Shown: positions 13,998 through 21,054 of the stretch, piece by piece
How positions within the stretch are numbered: position 1 is the first letter of the stretch
Layout: each line of letters opens with the position of its first letter
Origin: Anaerolineae bacterium
GTDB lineage: Bacteria > Chloroflexota > Anaerolineae > JAFGEY01
Length of the DNA: 21,102 nt
Assembly (NCBI GenBank): GCA_016929205.1
Contig: JAFGJF010000210.1
Span: forward strand, 1-21,102
Reading direction: 5' to 3'
Made by a program: the position numbers and the translations under genes
The notes under the pieces: model-generated
What the model was told of the DNA's origin: nothing
Database searches by the model: none
The model's input: the letters and a program-made list of their open reading frames with translations, nothing else

Positions 13998-15335
13998 ATG
14001 GAAAAGCAGCACACGATAGCCGGCACCGTCGGCGAATCACTGATTCAGCCACCTCCCGATTTTGTCGTCGCCGAGCCGCATAAAAAAGATCTCTGGGACA
14101 CGGTATTGGACAAACTCGACGATGTGGCCCGGCTGATCGACCTGGATCCCAATGTTTATGCTATCTTGCGCCAGCCGGAGCGGGAATTGACGGTTGCTGT
14201 CCCGGTTATGATGGATGATGGATCGATCCGGGTCTTTACCGGCTATCGGATTCAGCACTCCAGCGCACGAGGTCCTTGCAAAGGAGGGATCCGCTATCAT
14301 CCGGACGTCAATCTCAACGAAGTCAAGGCCCTGGCGGCTTTGATGACCTGGAAATGCGCCGTCGTCGGCATTCCCTACGGTGGGGCAAAGGGAGGCGTGC
14401 AGTGTGATCCCAAGCAGATGTCCCGGGAAGAAGTCTGCCGGCTGACGCGCCGTTTCACATCCATGATTATGCCCATCCTGGGGCCCAGGCGGGATATCCC
14501 GGCGCCGGACGTAAACACCGACGCGCAGGTGATGGCCTGGATGGCGGACACGGTGTGTATGCTCCAGAACAAAGCCACGATGGAGATCGTCACCGGCAAG
14601 CCAATCCCGCTGGGTGGGTCTCAGGGGCGCAAAGAAGCAACCGGGCGCGGCGTGGCACTTGTGACGGCGGAACTGTTGGAACGCAAGCATAAAGCGCTCT
14701 CGGAAACAACGGTCGCCGTCCAGGGCTATGGCAATGTCGGTTCGGCCACAGCGACGATCCTCGATCAGATGGGCTGCAAGATCGTCGCCGTCAGCGACAT
14801 CAGCGGCGGCCTGTACAACCCCCAAGGGCTGGATATTTCGGCCATCAACCGGCACGTGCAGCATCATCCGCAACGACTGCTGGACGGGTTTGAGGCCCCA
14901 GGGACCGCCGAGATCGACAATCAAGCTCTGCTCACCAGTGACGTCGACGTGTTGATCCCGGCGGCGCTGGAACACCAGATCCGCGCGGACAATGCCGCCC
15001 AAATCCGCGCCAGCATGATCGTCGAGGCTGCCAACGGCCCTACCACCTCAGAGGCAGACGAGGTGTTAAATGAGCGGGGGGTGACCATCGTGCCCGATAT
15101 CCTGGCAAACGCCGGTGGCGTCGTCGTCAGCTACTTTGAATGGGTGCAGGATCTGCAATGCTTTTTCTGGGAGGAGAGTGAGGTCAACCGGCATCTGAGG
15201 CGGATCATGGTCGAGGCTTTCCAGCGTGTATGGGACCTGAGCCAGGAAAGGCGTGTGCCGATGCGGCTGGGGGCATACATGTTGGCCGTAAACGAGGTGG
15301 CGCGTGCGATCCTATCTCGGGGGATATTCCCCTAA
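13998..15335 (+). CDS. gdhA: Glutamate dehydrogenase (Glu/Leu/Phe/Val dehydrogenase family)
   Basis: This 445-residue cytosolic enzyme interconverts glutamate and 2-oxoglutarate plus ammonia with NAD(P). The substrate domain has GPCKGGIRYHP (Lys95), ALMTWKCAVVGIPYGGAKGG (Lys119 and catalytic Lys131) and PAPDVNTD. The Rossmann domain has VAVQGYGNVGSATA and later ANGPTT and DILANAGGVVVSYFEWVQD. The length and motifs match hexameric bacterial/archaeal GdhA rather than the large NAD type. Cofactor choice is not clear from sequence. The N-terminus carries about 25 extra residues before the core. The ATG has AAAGGAGAG. It is cotranscribed with the unknown protein upstream and probably with the receiver protein downstream, placing it at the ammonium node of nitrogen metabolism. 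Confidence 0.95.
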   Translation: MEKQHTIAGTVGESLIQPPPDFVVAEPHKKDLWDTVLDKLDDVARLIDLDPNVYAILRQPERELTVAVPVMMDDGSIRVFTGYRIQHSSARGPCKGGIRYHPDVNLNEVKALAALMTWKCAVVGIPYGGAKGGVQCDPKQMSREEVCRLTRRFTSMIMPILGPRRDIPAPDVNTDAQVMAWMADTVCMLQNKATMEIVTGKPIPLGGSQGRKEATGRGVALVTAELLERKHKALSETTVAVQGYGNVGSATATILDQMGCKIVAVSDISGGLYNPQGLDISAINRHVQHHPQRLLDGFEAPGTAEIDNQALLTSDVDVLIPAALEHQIRADNAAQIRASMIVEAANGPTTSEADEVLNERGVTIVPDILANAGGVVVSYFEWVQDLQCFFWEESEVNRHLRRIMVEAFQRVWDLSQERRVPMRLGAYMLAVNEVARAILSRGIFP

Positions 15336-15388
15336 CCTGGCTAAAGGCTGTCGCTGGCAGTTCGTTCAAGTGCGTAAAGGAGTGACAC

Positions 15389-15868
15389 ATGTTCGTACCT
15401 TGTCCGATCAGAATACTCGTCGCAGATAGCGATCCACTTTCTACGTCCGATCTGAGGGCTCAGTTGAGCGCGCTGGGATACCACGTCGTTGCCGAAGCCG
15501 TTGATGGCCATCAAGTTGTCTCTTTTGCCAGGCAACTGCTTCCTGATGTGGCTGTGCTGGCACTTGATCTGCCGGACATGGATGGGCTGGAAACCAGCAA
15601 GGAAATCGACCGGGAGAGGTTGTGCCCGGTTGTCTTGCTTGGCGAGTTTGGCTATTCCAGACGGATGCAGGCCGCCTGTTCCCTTTCAGTGGTGTACAGT
15701 TGTCTGATCAAGCCGGTGAAGGAACAAGAGCTGGCGTCTGCCGTCGAGCTGGCCTTGGCACGCTTTCGTGAGGTTGAGCGCCTGGAACGGGAAATGATGC
15801 GAGCGGGTCGGATCCTGGATACGCGCCCGGCATTAGCGCCACAGATAGCGCTCTCGCCAGCTCACTAG
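15389..15868 (+). CDS. Truncated ANTAR-type receiver lacking the phosphoacceptor Asp
   Basis: This 159-residue receiver-fold protein resembles AmiR/NasT-type regulators (RILVADSDPL, ALGYHVVAEAVDG, LDLPDMDGLE, CLIKPVKEQEL, ELALARFREVERLE). In these regulators a coiled coil leads into an RNA-binding ANTAR domain that antiterminates nitrogen genes. Here the coiled coil is present, but the protein stops at LDTRPALAPQIALSPAH with no ANTAR helices. Aligning PDVAVLALDLP with the usual PDLVLMDIKMP places Ala58 at the phosphoacceptor position. The switch Thr is replaced (VVLLGEFG), while Lys108 is kept. It is thus a pseudo-receiver, perhaps a ligand-gated or competing partner. The ATG has AAAGGAG; it lies 53 nt after glutamate dehydrogenase. 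Confidence 0.85.
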   Translation: MFVPCPIRILVADSDPLSTSDLRAQLSALGYHVVAEAVDGHQVVSFARQLLPDVAVLALDLPDMDGLETSKEIDRERLCPVVLLGEFGYSRRMQAACSLSVVYSCLIKPVKEQELASAVELALARFREVERLEREMMRAGRILDTRPALAPQIALSPAH

Positions 15869-15894
15869 CACAGCAGCATACGGAATGTTAGAAT

Positions 15895-15935
15895 ACGGTC
15901 AGTGCACGGCGCAGAGATGCCCGGGCACTGACCGT
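15895..15935. repeat. 11-bp perfect inverted repeat between convergent genes
   Basis: ACGGTCAGTGC (15895-15905) and GCACTGACCGT (15925-15935) pair exactly around a 19-nt loop. There is no T tract on either side, so it is only a possible bidirectional terminator between the receiver gene and the convergent J-domain gene. Confidence 0.45.
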
Positions 15936-15985
15936 CGTGCATGTTGGGCCGGACGTATACCAAACCGCCCGGCTCTCATTCAGTC

Positions 15986-16486
15986 TCATCTCATTCGCAG
16001 GGGCGCCAAGAGGGCGAACGTCCAGACGATCAGATCAAAAAAAACCAGGCCGTACCACAGGATGGCAAACAGCCACTGTAGGGGAGACGCTTCGGCATGC
16101 AGCACGTCGTTCAAGATGGGCCGCCATTTAAAGAACACCAGGTAGGCCCCAACTGCCAGGAATCCCACGTCCACCGTCCAGAACGCGGCCTTTGCCCACC
16201 TGGGCATGCTCCGGCGCGCGCCCGATGCTGCCCTGGGCGGCCTGGTTTGTGCCGCCAGGAGCGACTCGGCATCGTAGCAGGCCCGCGTCTCAGGGTCGCA
16301 CAACACCGCATAGGCCTCGTTGAGCCGTTTCATCTGCACTTCGGCCCATTCACGCTTTTCAGACGGCTGGAGGTCGGGATGACACGCGCGGGCCAGGCGA
16401 CGGTAAGCCCTCGCGATATCTTGCTGCGAGGCATCAGCCGCGAGTTCGAGCATGTCATAATAATTGGCTTTGTCCACGTTAGCCAC
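15986..16486 (-). CDS. Membrane-anchored J-domain (DnaJ-like) protein
   Basis: This 166-residue protein has an N-terminal J domain (about 8-72: NYYDMLELAADASQQDIARAY, HPD at 36-38, LNEAYAVLCDPETRACYD). The J domain stimulates DnaK ATPase. A short basic linker is followed by two transmembrane helices (about 101-122 and 136-160), so the J domain should recruit DnaK to the membrane. It lacks the Gly/Phe and zinc regions of true DnaJ. The start is inferred as GTG 16484-16486, six bases after GAAAGG. It fits the J-domain start, whereas the 30 codons upstream have no domain character. The client is unknown. Confidence 0.85.
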   Translation of the reverse strand: MANVDKANYYDMLELAADASQQDIARAYRRLARACHPDLQPSEKREWAEVQMKRLNEAYAVLCDPETRACYDAESLLAAQTRPPRAASGARRSMPRWAKAAFWTVDVGFLAVGAYLVFFKWRPILNDVLHAEASPLQWLFAILWYGLVFFDLIVWTFALLAPLRMR

Positions 16487-16660
16487 TGCACCTTTCAACA
16501 GTTGCCTGAATGCCCATTTTCTGTCTTTGTCAAAGCTTCCAGTGCTCCGAACAACATACCGGGATACAAGCGCCACGCTTTCAAGCGGTCCCGATCCATA
16601 TCATTTGCTTTGATCAAGGTCTGGGTCCCGCTGGTTCTTGGTAAAAATGTCAAAGGCTGA

Positions 16661-16978
16661 TCACACCGTCTTTGTTGACACCGTATAGGGTTGGATGGTT
16701 TCCAGATCCTGCATCTCGACAAGTTGCGCGTGATACAGATCCCATCTCAACTGCAGGTTCATCCAGAAACTGGCAGACATCCCAAAGAATTTGCTTAAAC
16801 GTAATGCCGTGCTGGGCGTTATGCCTCGACGGCCATTGACAATTTCATTTACTCTTTGATACGGCACATGAATGGCGATCGCTAACTCGCGTTGCGTTAG
16901 CTGCATCGGAACCAAAAATTCTCCTAGCAACATCTCCCCAGGATGTGTTGGCTGTCGATCTGTCGGTATTCGTACCAT
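16661..16978 (-). CDS. higA: HigA-type antitoxin, XRE helix-turn-helix
   Basis: This 105-residue antitoxin and repressor is the second gene of a higBA module. The HTH (about 24-80) reads HPGEMLLGEFLVPMQLTQRE, then LAIAIHVPYQRVNEIVNGRRGITPSTALRLSKFFG, then MSASFWMNLQLRWDL, the standard HigA/VapI pattern (given here in pieces). It should neutralise HigB and repress the module through the palindrome at 17311-17333. ATG 16976-16978 follows GAGGGG at a good distance; a TTG four codons upstream is less likely. It starts 30 nt after the toxin stop codon, the toxin-first order typical of higBA. Confidence 0.92.
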   Translation of the reverse strand: MVRIPTDRQPTHPGEMLLGEFLVPMQLTQRELAIAIHVPYQRVNEIVNGRRGITPSTALRLSKFFGMSASFWMNLQLRWDLYHAQLVEMQDLETIQPYTVSTKTV

Positions 16979-17008
16979 ATGACCCCTCAAATTGATTGTG
17001 AAACACGC

Positions 17009-17302
17009 TCAGTGATAGTCAATAATCTCTACTTGATCGGGGTTTGTATCCACCCAGACAAAGCAAATGCGATATCGCTCATTGATCCGGATGCTGAATC
17101 GTCCTCTGCGATCCCCGGCCAATGCTTCCAAACGATTCCCCGGCGGGATGCGCAACTCGTCAATCGAACTCACCGAATCCAGTTGATCTAGCTTTCGAGC
17201 CGCAACACGCCACAAGTGCGGCGGGCAAGCATGTCTGGCAGCGTTGGTGCTCCTGCCGTTGAAAACGTCTTCAGTTCCAGGCTCTTGGAATGAGCAAATC
17301 AT
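17009..17302 (-). CDS. higB: HigB-type toxin, RelE-superfamily mRNA interferase
   Basis: This 97-residue toxin is expected to cleave mRNA at the ribosome. Family marks are the N-terminal SFQEPGTEDVFNGRSTNAA, the helix PHLWRVAARKLDQLDSVSSI, the segment PPGNRLEALAGDRRGRFSIRINERYRICFVW (quoted in two family blocks: PPGNRLEALAGDRRG and RFSIRINERYRICFVW), and the C-terminal VEIIDYH. The length agrees with HigB. The ATG at 17300-17302 has no ribosome site, but it lies exactly where the predicted transcript begins, so a leaderless mRNA is expected. The frame is open 34 codons further upstream through the operator and promoter, which is rejected. Confidence 0.9.
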   Translation of the reverse strand: MICSFQEPGTEDVFNGRSTNAARHACPPHLWRVAARKLDQLDSVSSIDELRIPPGNRLEALAGDRRGRFSIRINERYRICFVWVDTNPDQVEIIDYH

Positions 17303-17308
17303 AGTATC

Positions 17309-17337
17309 ATAATAGCACGGATTCCGTGCTATTGCAA
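17309..17337 (-). promoter_or_regulatory. higBA promoter with operator filling the spacer
   Basis: On the minus strand, TTGCAA (17332-17337), a 17-bp spacer and TATTAT (17309-17314). The perfect inverted repeat AATAGCACGGA / TCCGTGCTATT with a one-base centre (17311-17333) covers the whole spacer. Bound HigA would block polymerase. The expected start is about 17302, the A of the toxin ATG. Confidence 0.75.
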
Positions 17338-17396
17338 GGAGCAATTTGCAGGTGCAGTACCTGGAGATAAAGGTACCACGATCTCTGCCAAAAATG

Positions 17397-17424
17397 TTGC
17401 GCAAGACACAGAGTGTGATACAAT
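17397..17424 (+). promoter_or_regulatory. Probable promoter of the dipeptidase gene
   Basis: TTGCGC (17397-17402), a 16-bp spacer and TACAAT (17419-17424) on the plus strand, giving a leader of about 68 nt before the ATG at 17499. Confidence 0.45.
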
Positions 17425-17498
17425 AGGGGCGTTATAGACGATCGACCGGGATAAACGAACTGCAGCCGCTGCGGTAGATGTCAAACGGGGAGGGGAAC

Positions 17499-18554
17499 AT
17501 GCTGTTATTCGACGCACATCTCGATCTGGCCATGAACGCACTCGAATGGGATCGCGATCTCGACCTGGGCGTGCACGCCATCCGCCGGTCCGAGGCGGCG
17601 ATGAGCGGCAAGGGACGCGGCATGGGCACGGTCAGCCTGCCCGAGATGCGTAAAGCCGAGGTCGGGATTTCGCTGGCCACGGTGATCGCCCGCACCAGCC
17701 GGCCCGGCAACCCGCTGCCCGGATCGGCGTGCCAGGAAATCTCGTACGCCAAGGCCCAGGGGCAGCTGGCCTATTACCGGGTCCTGGAAGCGCAGGGCAA
17801 GGTGCGCATCCTGGCCGACTGGCCCAGCCTGAGACAGCACGTCAAAGCCTGGCAGGAACGGGGTCCCGCCGAGCCGCTCGGCCTGATCTTGAGCATGGAA
17901 GGGGCCGATCCGATCGTCTGGCCCGAGCAGGTGGCCTCGTGGTGGAAGGATGAACTGCGGGTTGTGGGGCCGGCCCATTACGGCCGCAGTGCCTACGCCT
18001 TTGGCACCAGCACCGAGGGCGGCCTGACCGACTTGGGCGAAGAGCTGCTGGCCGAGATGGACGAGATCGGCATGATCCTCGATCTGACTCACCTCGCCGA
18101 AACGGCGTTCTGGCAGGCGCTCGAGCTGTTTGAAGGGCCGGTGCTGGCCAGCCACAACAACTGCCGGGCTCTGGTCCCAGGTGACCGCCAGTTCTCGGAC
18201 GAGCAGATCGCGGCGATCGTCGAGCGCGGCGGGGTGATCGGCGTGGCCTTGGATGCGTGGATGCTCTATCCGGGGTGGATCAAGGGTGAGACGTCCAACA
18301 CAGTCGTCGGCCTGGACGCGGTGGCCGACCAGATCGACCACATCTGCCAGGTCGCCGGCAGCACGCGGCACGTCGGCGTCGGCAGCGACCTCGATGGCGG
18401 CTATGGCACCGAGCAGTGCCCGCACGACCTGGATACGATCGCCGATTTACAGCGCATTCCCGATCTGCTGAGCCAGCGCGGCTACACAGCGCAGGACGTA
18501 AAAGCAGTGATGCACGGCAACTGGCTGCGCTTTTTCCAAGAAGCGTGGTCTTGA
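17499..18554 (+). CDS. Membrane dipeptidase-like enzyme, peptidase family M19
   Basis: This 351-residue zinc enzyme of the renal dipeptidase family hydrolyses dipeptides, including some with a D-residue. All metal-ligand motifs are present: HxD (His7, Asp9 in DAHLD), Glu134 (SMEGAD), His198 (DLTHLAE), His219 (ASHNNCRA) and Asp297 (GSDLDGG). There is no signal peptide or anchor, so it is cytosolic in spite of the family name. The C-terminus (VMHGNWLRFFQEAW) is typical. An in-frame ATG at 17478 exists, but GGGGAGGGG lies just upstream of ATG 17499, so that start is chosen. It stands alone, divergent from higBA, and is followed by an inverted-repeat element. Confidence 0.93.
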   Translation: MLLFDAHLDLAMNALEWDRDLDLGVHAIRRSEAAMSGKGRGMGTVSLPEMRKAEVGISLATVIARTSRPGNPLPGSACQEISYAKAQGQLAYYRVLEAQGKVRILADWPSLRQHVKAWQERGPAEPLGLILSMEGADPIVWPEQVASWWKDELRVVGPAHYGRSAYAFGTSTEGGLTDLGEELLAEMDEIGMILDLTHLAETAFWQALELFEGPVLASHNNCRALVPGDRQFSDEQIAAIVERGGVIGVALDAWMLYPGWIKGETSNTVVGLDAVADQIDHICQVAGSTRHVGVGSDLDGGYGTEQCPHDLDTIADLQRIPDLLSQRGYTAQDVKAVMHGNWLRFFQEAWS

Positions 18555-18598
18555 CCGCCCCTACCTCTACATATGTGGGTCATCACCAAGGAAAAGGT

Positions 18599-18728
18599 TG
18601 AGATTCGGTCATAAATGCAAAGTGTGGTTGGCGGCGTTTATGGAAAAACGCCCTACATCTTGGATGATCATTGCTTGTAGGGCACATTTCCATATGTGCC
18701 GATTCTTTGGAGTTATGACCGAATCTCA
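18599..18728. repeat. MITE-like element with 16-bp terminal inverted repeats
   Basis: TGAGATTCGGTCATAA (18599-18614) and its exact complement (18713-18728) bound a 130-bp element. The interior holds further hairpins: GGCGTTT/AAACGCC, CCCTACA/TGTAGGG and GCACAT/ATGTGC. The flanks show a similar purine run (GAAAAGG at 18591-18597, GAAAAAGG at 18729-18736), which may be an imperfect target duplication. There is no coding capacity, and its sequence is unrelated to the element at 1219-1363. Confidence 0.6.
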
Positions 18729-18743
18729 GAAAAAGGATATTGA

Positions 18744-18788
18744 CTGCCGTACAGAAATATATTATGCTGTACGGCAGATGATATCATC
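18744..18788. repeat. Inverted repeat and palindrome at the end of convergent genes
   Basis: CTGCCGTACAG (18744-18754) and CTGTACGGCAG (18767-18777) are exact 11-bp arms around an AT-rich 12-nt loop. The 12-bp palindrome GATGATATCATC (18777-18788) follows and overlaps the stop codon of the minus-strand gene at 18784. No T tract is present. It may be a transcript-end structure. Confidence 0.45.
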
Positions 18789-19728
18789 CCTGAATCAAAT
18801 CGTCCGTCGCCGCGCCCGCAGCCCGGTGCCATACGTCGGGTCTAACACCCGGTTCCTCATACTGCGCCGCCCGTTCGAGCACACCGTTCACGACCTGCAT
18901 CACATGCGTCAAGTTGAACGGCTTGTTCACATATGGTATACCGTGACGTTGCACAAACTCCCACTGCTTGTCCTCGATGTATCCCAGGCAGAGTACAAAC
19001 CGCTCGCGTAGATCGGGGTCCCGGCTCACAGCCTGCCAGTAAAAATCGATGCCATCCATATCCGGCAGTTTGGCGTCACTGAAAATGACATCGAATACCT
19101 GATCGGCGATTTGGGCCAGCCCCTCCTCGCCGTTCGCTACGGCCTTTGCCGTGCCTTGCTTGCTCAGCAGTCGCCGCAGCAGATTGCGTATCGCTTCGTC
19201 ACTCTCGACAACCAGGAACCGGGTTTCCCAGATCAGAGGCAGCTTGTTGACACGTTCCAAGAGCTGTTCGCCGCCGGGCAGCGCGCGGACAAACGACTCG
19301 ATGGTCTGTTCGTGCTGCTGCACCACGGCGGCGATTCGCTGAAAACGTTTGCTGTATGCCTGCAAGCTGTTGATCACGTACAAAAAGATGCCGTTCAGTT
19401 CGGAAAACTCGGCCTCGATCAGCAGCTCCAGCAACTCTGTCTTGGATAACGCTCTGTTGGATAACAGATCGGAGGCCCGCCGCAGTGGCATTTCGATCTG
19501 TGCCTGGATCTCCGCTGTCAGTTCCACCCCGGGCGCCAATGACAACTGGTTGTCGCGCAGATAATGCCCCGCGCTGCCCACCAGGTGCAAATGCCATGCT
19601 TCGTCTTGCGACAGGCGCTTGAGAAAGGCGGACAAAGCTTCATCGTCCTGGAAAAAGACGGCCGCGTCGGCGTACAGATCGCTGGCCAGCCGTTCCACGC
19701 TTTGCAGCCATGCTATGATGTCGAGCAC
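18784..19728 (-). CDS. Ferritin-like domain fused to a response-regulator receiver
   Basis: This 314-residue cytosolic fusion protein has an N-terminal ~150-residue helical bundle with rubrerythrin/ferritin-like residues: Glu12, an ExxH pair (Glu43, His46 in DEAWH), Glu105/Glu107 (IEAEFSELN) and His139 (QQHEQTIE). The second ExxH is incomplete (Val at the Glu position), so a full diiron centre is doubtful. The receiver (about 170-295) has LVVESDE, phosphoacceptor Asp218 (VIFSDAKLPDMDG) and YVNKPF, so it can be phosphorylated. There is no output domain after it; a 20-residue tail ends the protein. GTG 19726-19728 follows GGAGG by seven bases. No kinase is adjacent. A metal/oxygen-sensing or phosphorylation-switched bundle is inferred. 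Confidence 0.8.
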   Translation of the reverse strand: MLDIIAWLQSVERLASDLYADAAVFFQDDEALSAFLKRLSQDEAWHLHLVGSAGHYLRDNQLSLAPGVELTAEIQAQIEMPLRRASDLLSNRALSKTELLELLIEAEFSELNGIFLYVINSLQAYSKRFQRIAAVVQQHEQTIESFVRALPGGEQLLERVNKLPLIWETRFLVVESDEAIRNLLRRLLSKQGTAKAVANGEEGLAQIADQVFDVIFSDAKLPDMDGIDFYWQAVSRDPDLRERFVLCLGYIEDKQWEFVQRHGIPYVNKPFNLTHVMQVVNGVLERAAQYEEPGVRPDVWHRAAGAATDDLIQG

Positions 19729-19788
19729 GCTTATGCCTCCATATCTTTGTGTTGATTCGTTCGGTGATCCAAGCTCGCGGTTGGTGTG

Positions 19789-21054
19789 TTATGCCGGTTG
19801 TAGCGCCACCTCGATCCGCCTTGCCCCCTTTCGTCCGACCTTGAACGTGCCTGCCAGGCGGGTCCCGGACTGCGTCTCCACCTCGACCGCGTGCTGTCCG
19901 AAAAAGCAGCGCAGGCGAACCCGGCCGTTCGCGTCGCTCGTTGCCCGTTCGTCGGTGCGCCAGTCGTTCCACACCAGGTGGTGCAGCCGGTCGTACAGCG
20001 GCTTGGGGCTCATATCGGCCCGGACCAGGCCCGCCGGCGCGCCCTGCCAGCTGCCGTGATCCGAAAAATCCCACCAGGTGACCGCCTCGACCGCCGGGTG
20101 GCTGAACAGCAAGGTGTACAGGGCGGTCCCGTACTCGGCCTGGGCATCCTCGCCTTGCGCCGTGCTGTGCCAGTCGAGGTGCCGCCTGTGCCAGTCGTTG
20201 TCGCCTTCGGCCTTGAGCGCCCCGGAAAGTACGGTCAGTTCGGTCCAGTGCAGCGGTAGGCCAAAGCGGGCGTAGGTCTCGCAGACCCGCCAGGCCTTTT
20301 CCAACGGCCAGGTGCCCTTGTGCATGTGGCTCTGGATGCCGATCACATCCACCGGAGCGTCCCGGTCGAGCAGGTCGGCGACCAACGCCTCAAACTCGGG
20401 CGAAATGTTGAACTCGTTGTACAGCAGCGTCGCCGCCGGGTTGGCCTCTCGCGCCCAGCGCAGCACCTGGGCTACGCACGCCGCCGCGCCCTGGTCGGCC
20501 ATCCAGCGGCCGATGGCGTTGTCAAAGCGGTGGGAGACGGTGGCCTCGTTGACCACGTCCCAGATATCCACCTGGCCCCGGAACCGGGAGACGATTTCGT
20601 GCACCCGCCGTTCCAGCCGCTCCAACACTTCACCGTCGGAGCAGTCGTGCCCCCATTGGGGAAAGACCTCGTGCCAGGCCAGCGGGTGTCCCTTGGCCGG
20701 GATGCCGTGACGCGCGCACCAGTCGGCCATCTCGAGCAGGCGTTTTTCCTGGGTCACGCCTTTGCTTCGCTCATAACCGCCCCAGTAAAAGGGCAGGGTG
20801 GCATAGTTGAGCAAGCCGGCAAAGCGCTCCCGGTAAGCGCGCTGCAATGCCTCGTCGAAGATCCGGTCGATCTGAAACGCGTTGCACCCGAACTTGAAGG
20901 CATGGCGGGTGAGCTGCACGTGCGCCGCTGCGTTCGGCAGCGACGTGCCGCTGTCGTCGACGAGATGCAGCTCGACCTTGTCGCTGCGGTGCTGCCGGAT
21001 GCGCTCCGGAGCGGATGAAAGACTGTCCTGAATCGCTCCAATTCGGTCGTTCAC
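19789..21054 (-). CDS. GH10 family glycoside hydrolase (endo-xylanase-like)
   Basis: This 421-residue enzyme of glycoside hydrolase family 10 is expected to cleave beta-1,4-xylan or xylo-oligosaccharides with retention. Catalytic residues are acid/base Glu170 (WDVVNEA) and nucleophile Glu272 (LHWTEL). KGHPLAWHEVFPQW and DVIGIQSHMH are family blocks. The usual ENxMKW in the substrate subsites is replaced by LPFYWGGYE, so specificity may differ. There is no signal peptide, implying action on imported oligosaccharides. A small beta-rich C-terminal region (about 365-421) follows the barrel, and an N-terminal beta segment (26-50) precedes it. GTG 21052-21054 has a strong AGGAGGG site. Confidence 0.92.
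   Translation of the reverse strand: MNDRIGAIQDSLSSAPERIRQHRSDKVELHLVDDSGTSLPNAAAHVQLTRHAFKFGCNAFQIDRIFDEALQRAYRERFAGLLNYATLPFYWGGYERSKGVTQEKRLLEMADWCARHGIPAKGHPLAWHEVFPQWGHDCSDGEVLERLERRVHEIVSRFRGQVDIWDVVNEATVSHRFDNAIGRWMADQGAAACVAQVLRWAREANPAATLLYNEFNISPEFEALVADLLDRDAPVDVIGIQSHMHKGTWPLEKAWRVCETYARFGLPLHWTELTVLSGALKAEGDNDWHRRHLDWHSTAQGEDAQAEYGTALYTLLFSHPAVEAVTWWDFSDHGSWQGAPAGLVRADMSPKPLYDRLHHLVWNDWRTDERATSDANGRVRLRCFFGQHAVEVETQSGTRLAGTFKVGRKGARRIEVALQPA

Noticed and set aside
16495..16722. 75-codon minus-strand frame between the J-domain gene and higA
   Set aside because: It overlaps the 3' end of higA in another phase, has no ribosome site and no domain. I see nothing firm in 16487-16660.
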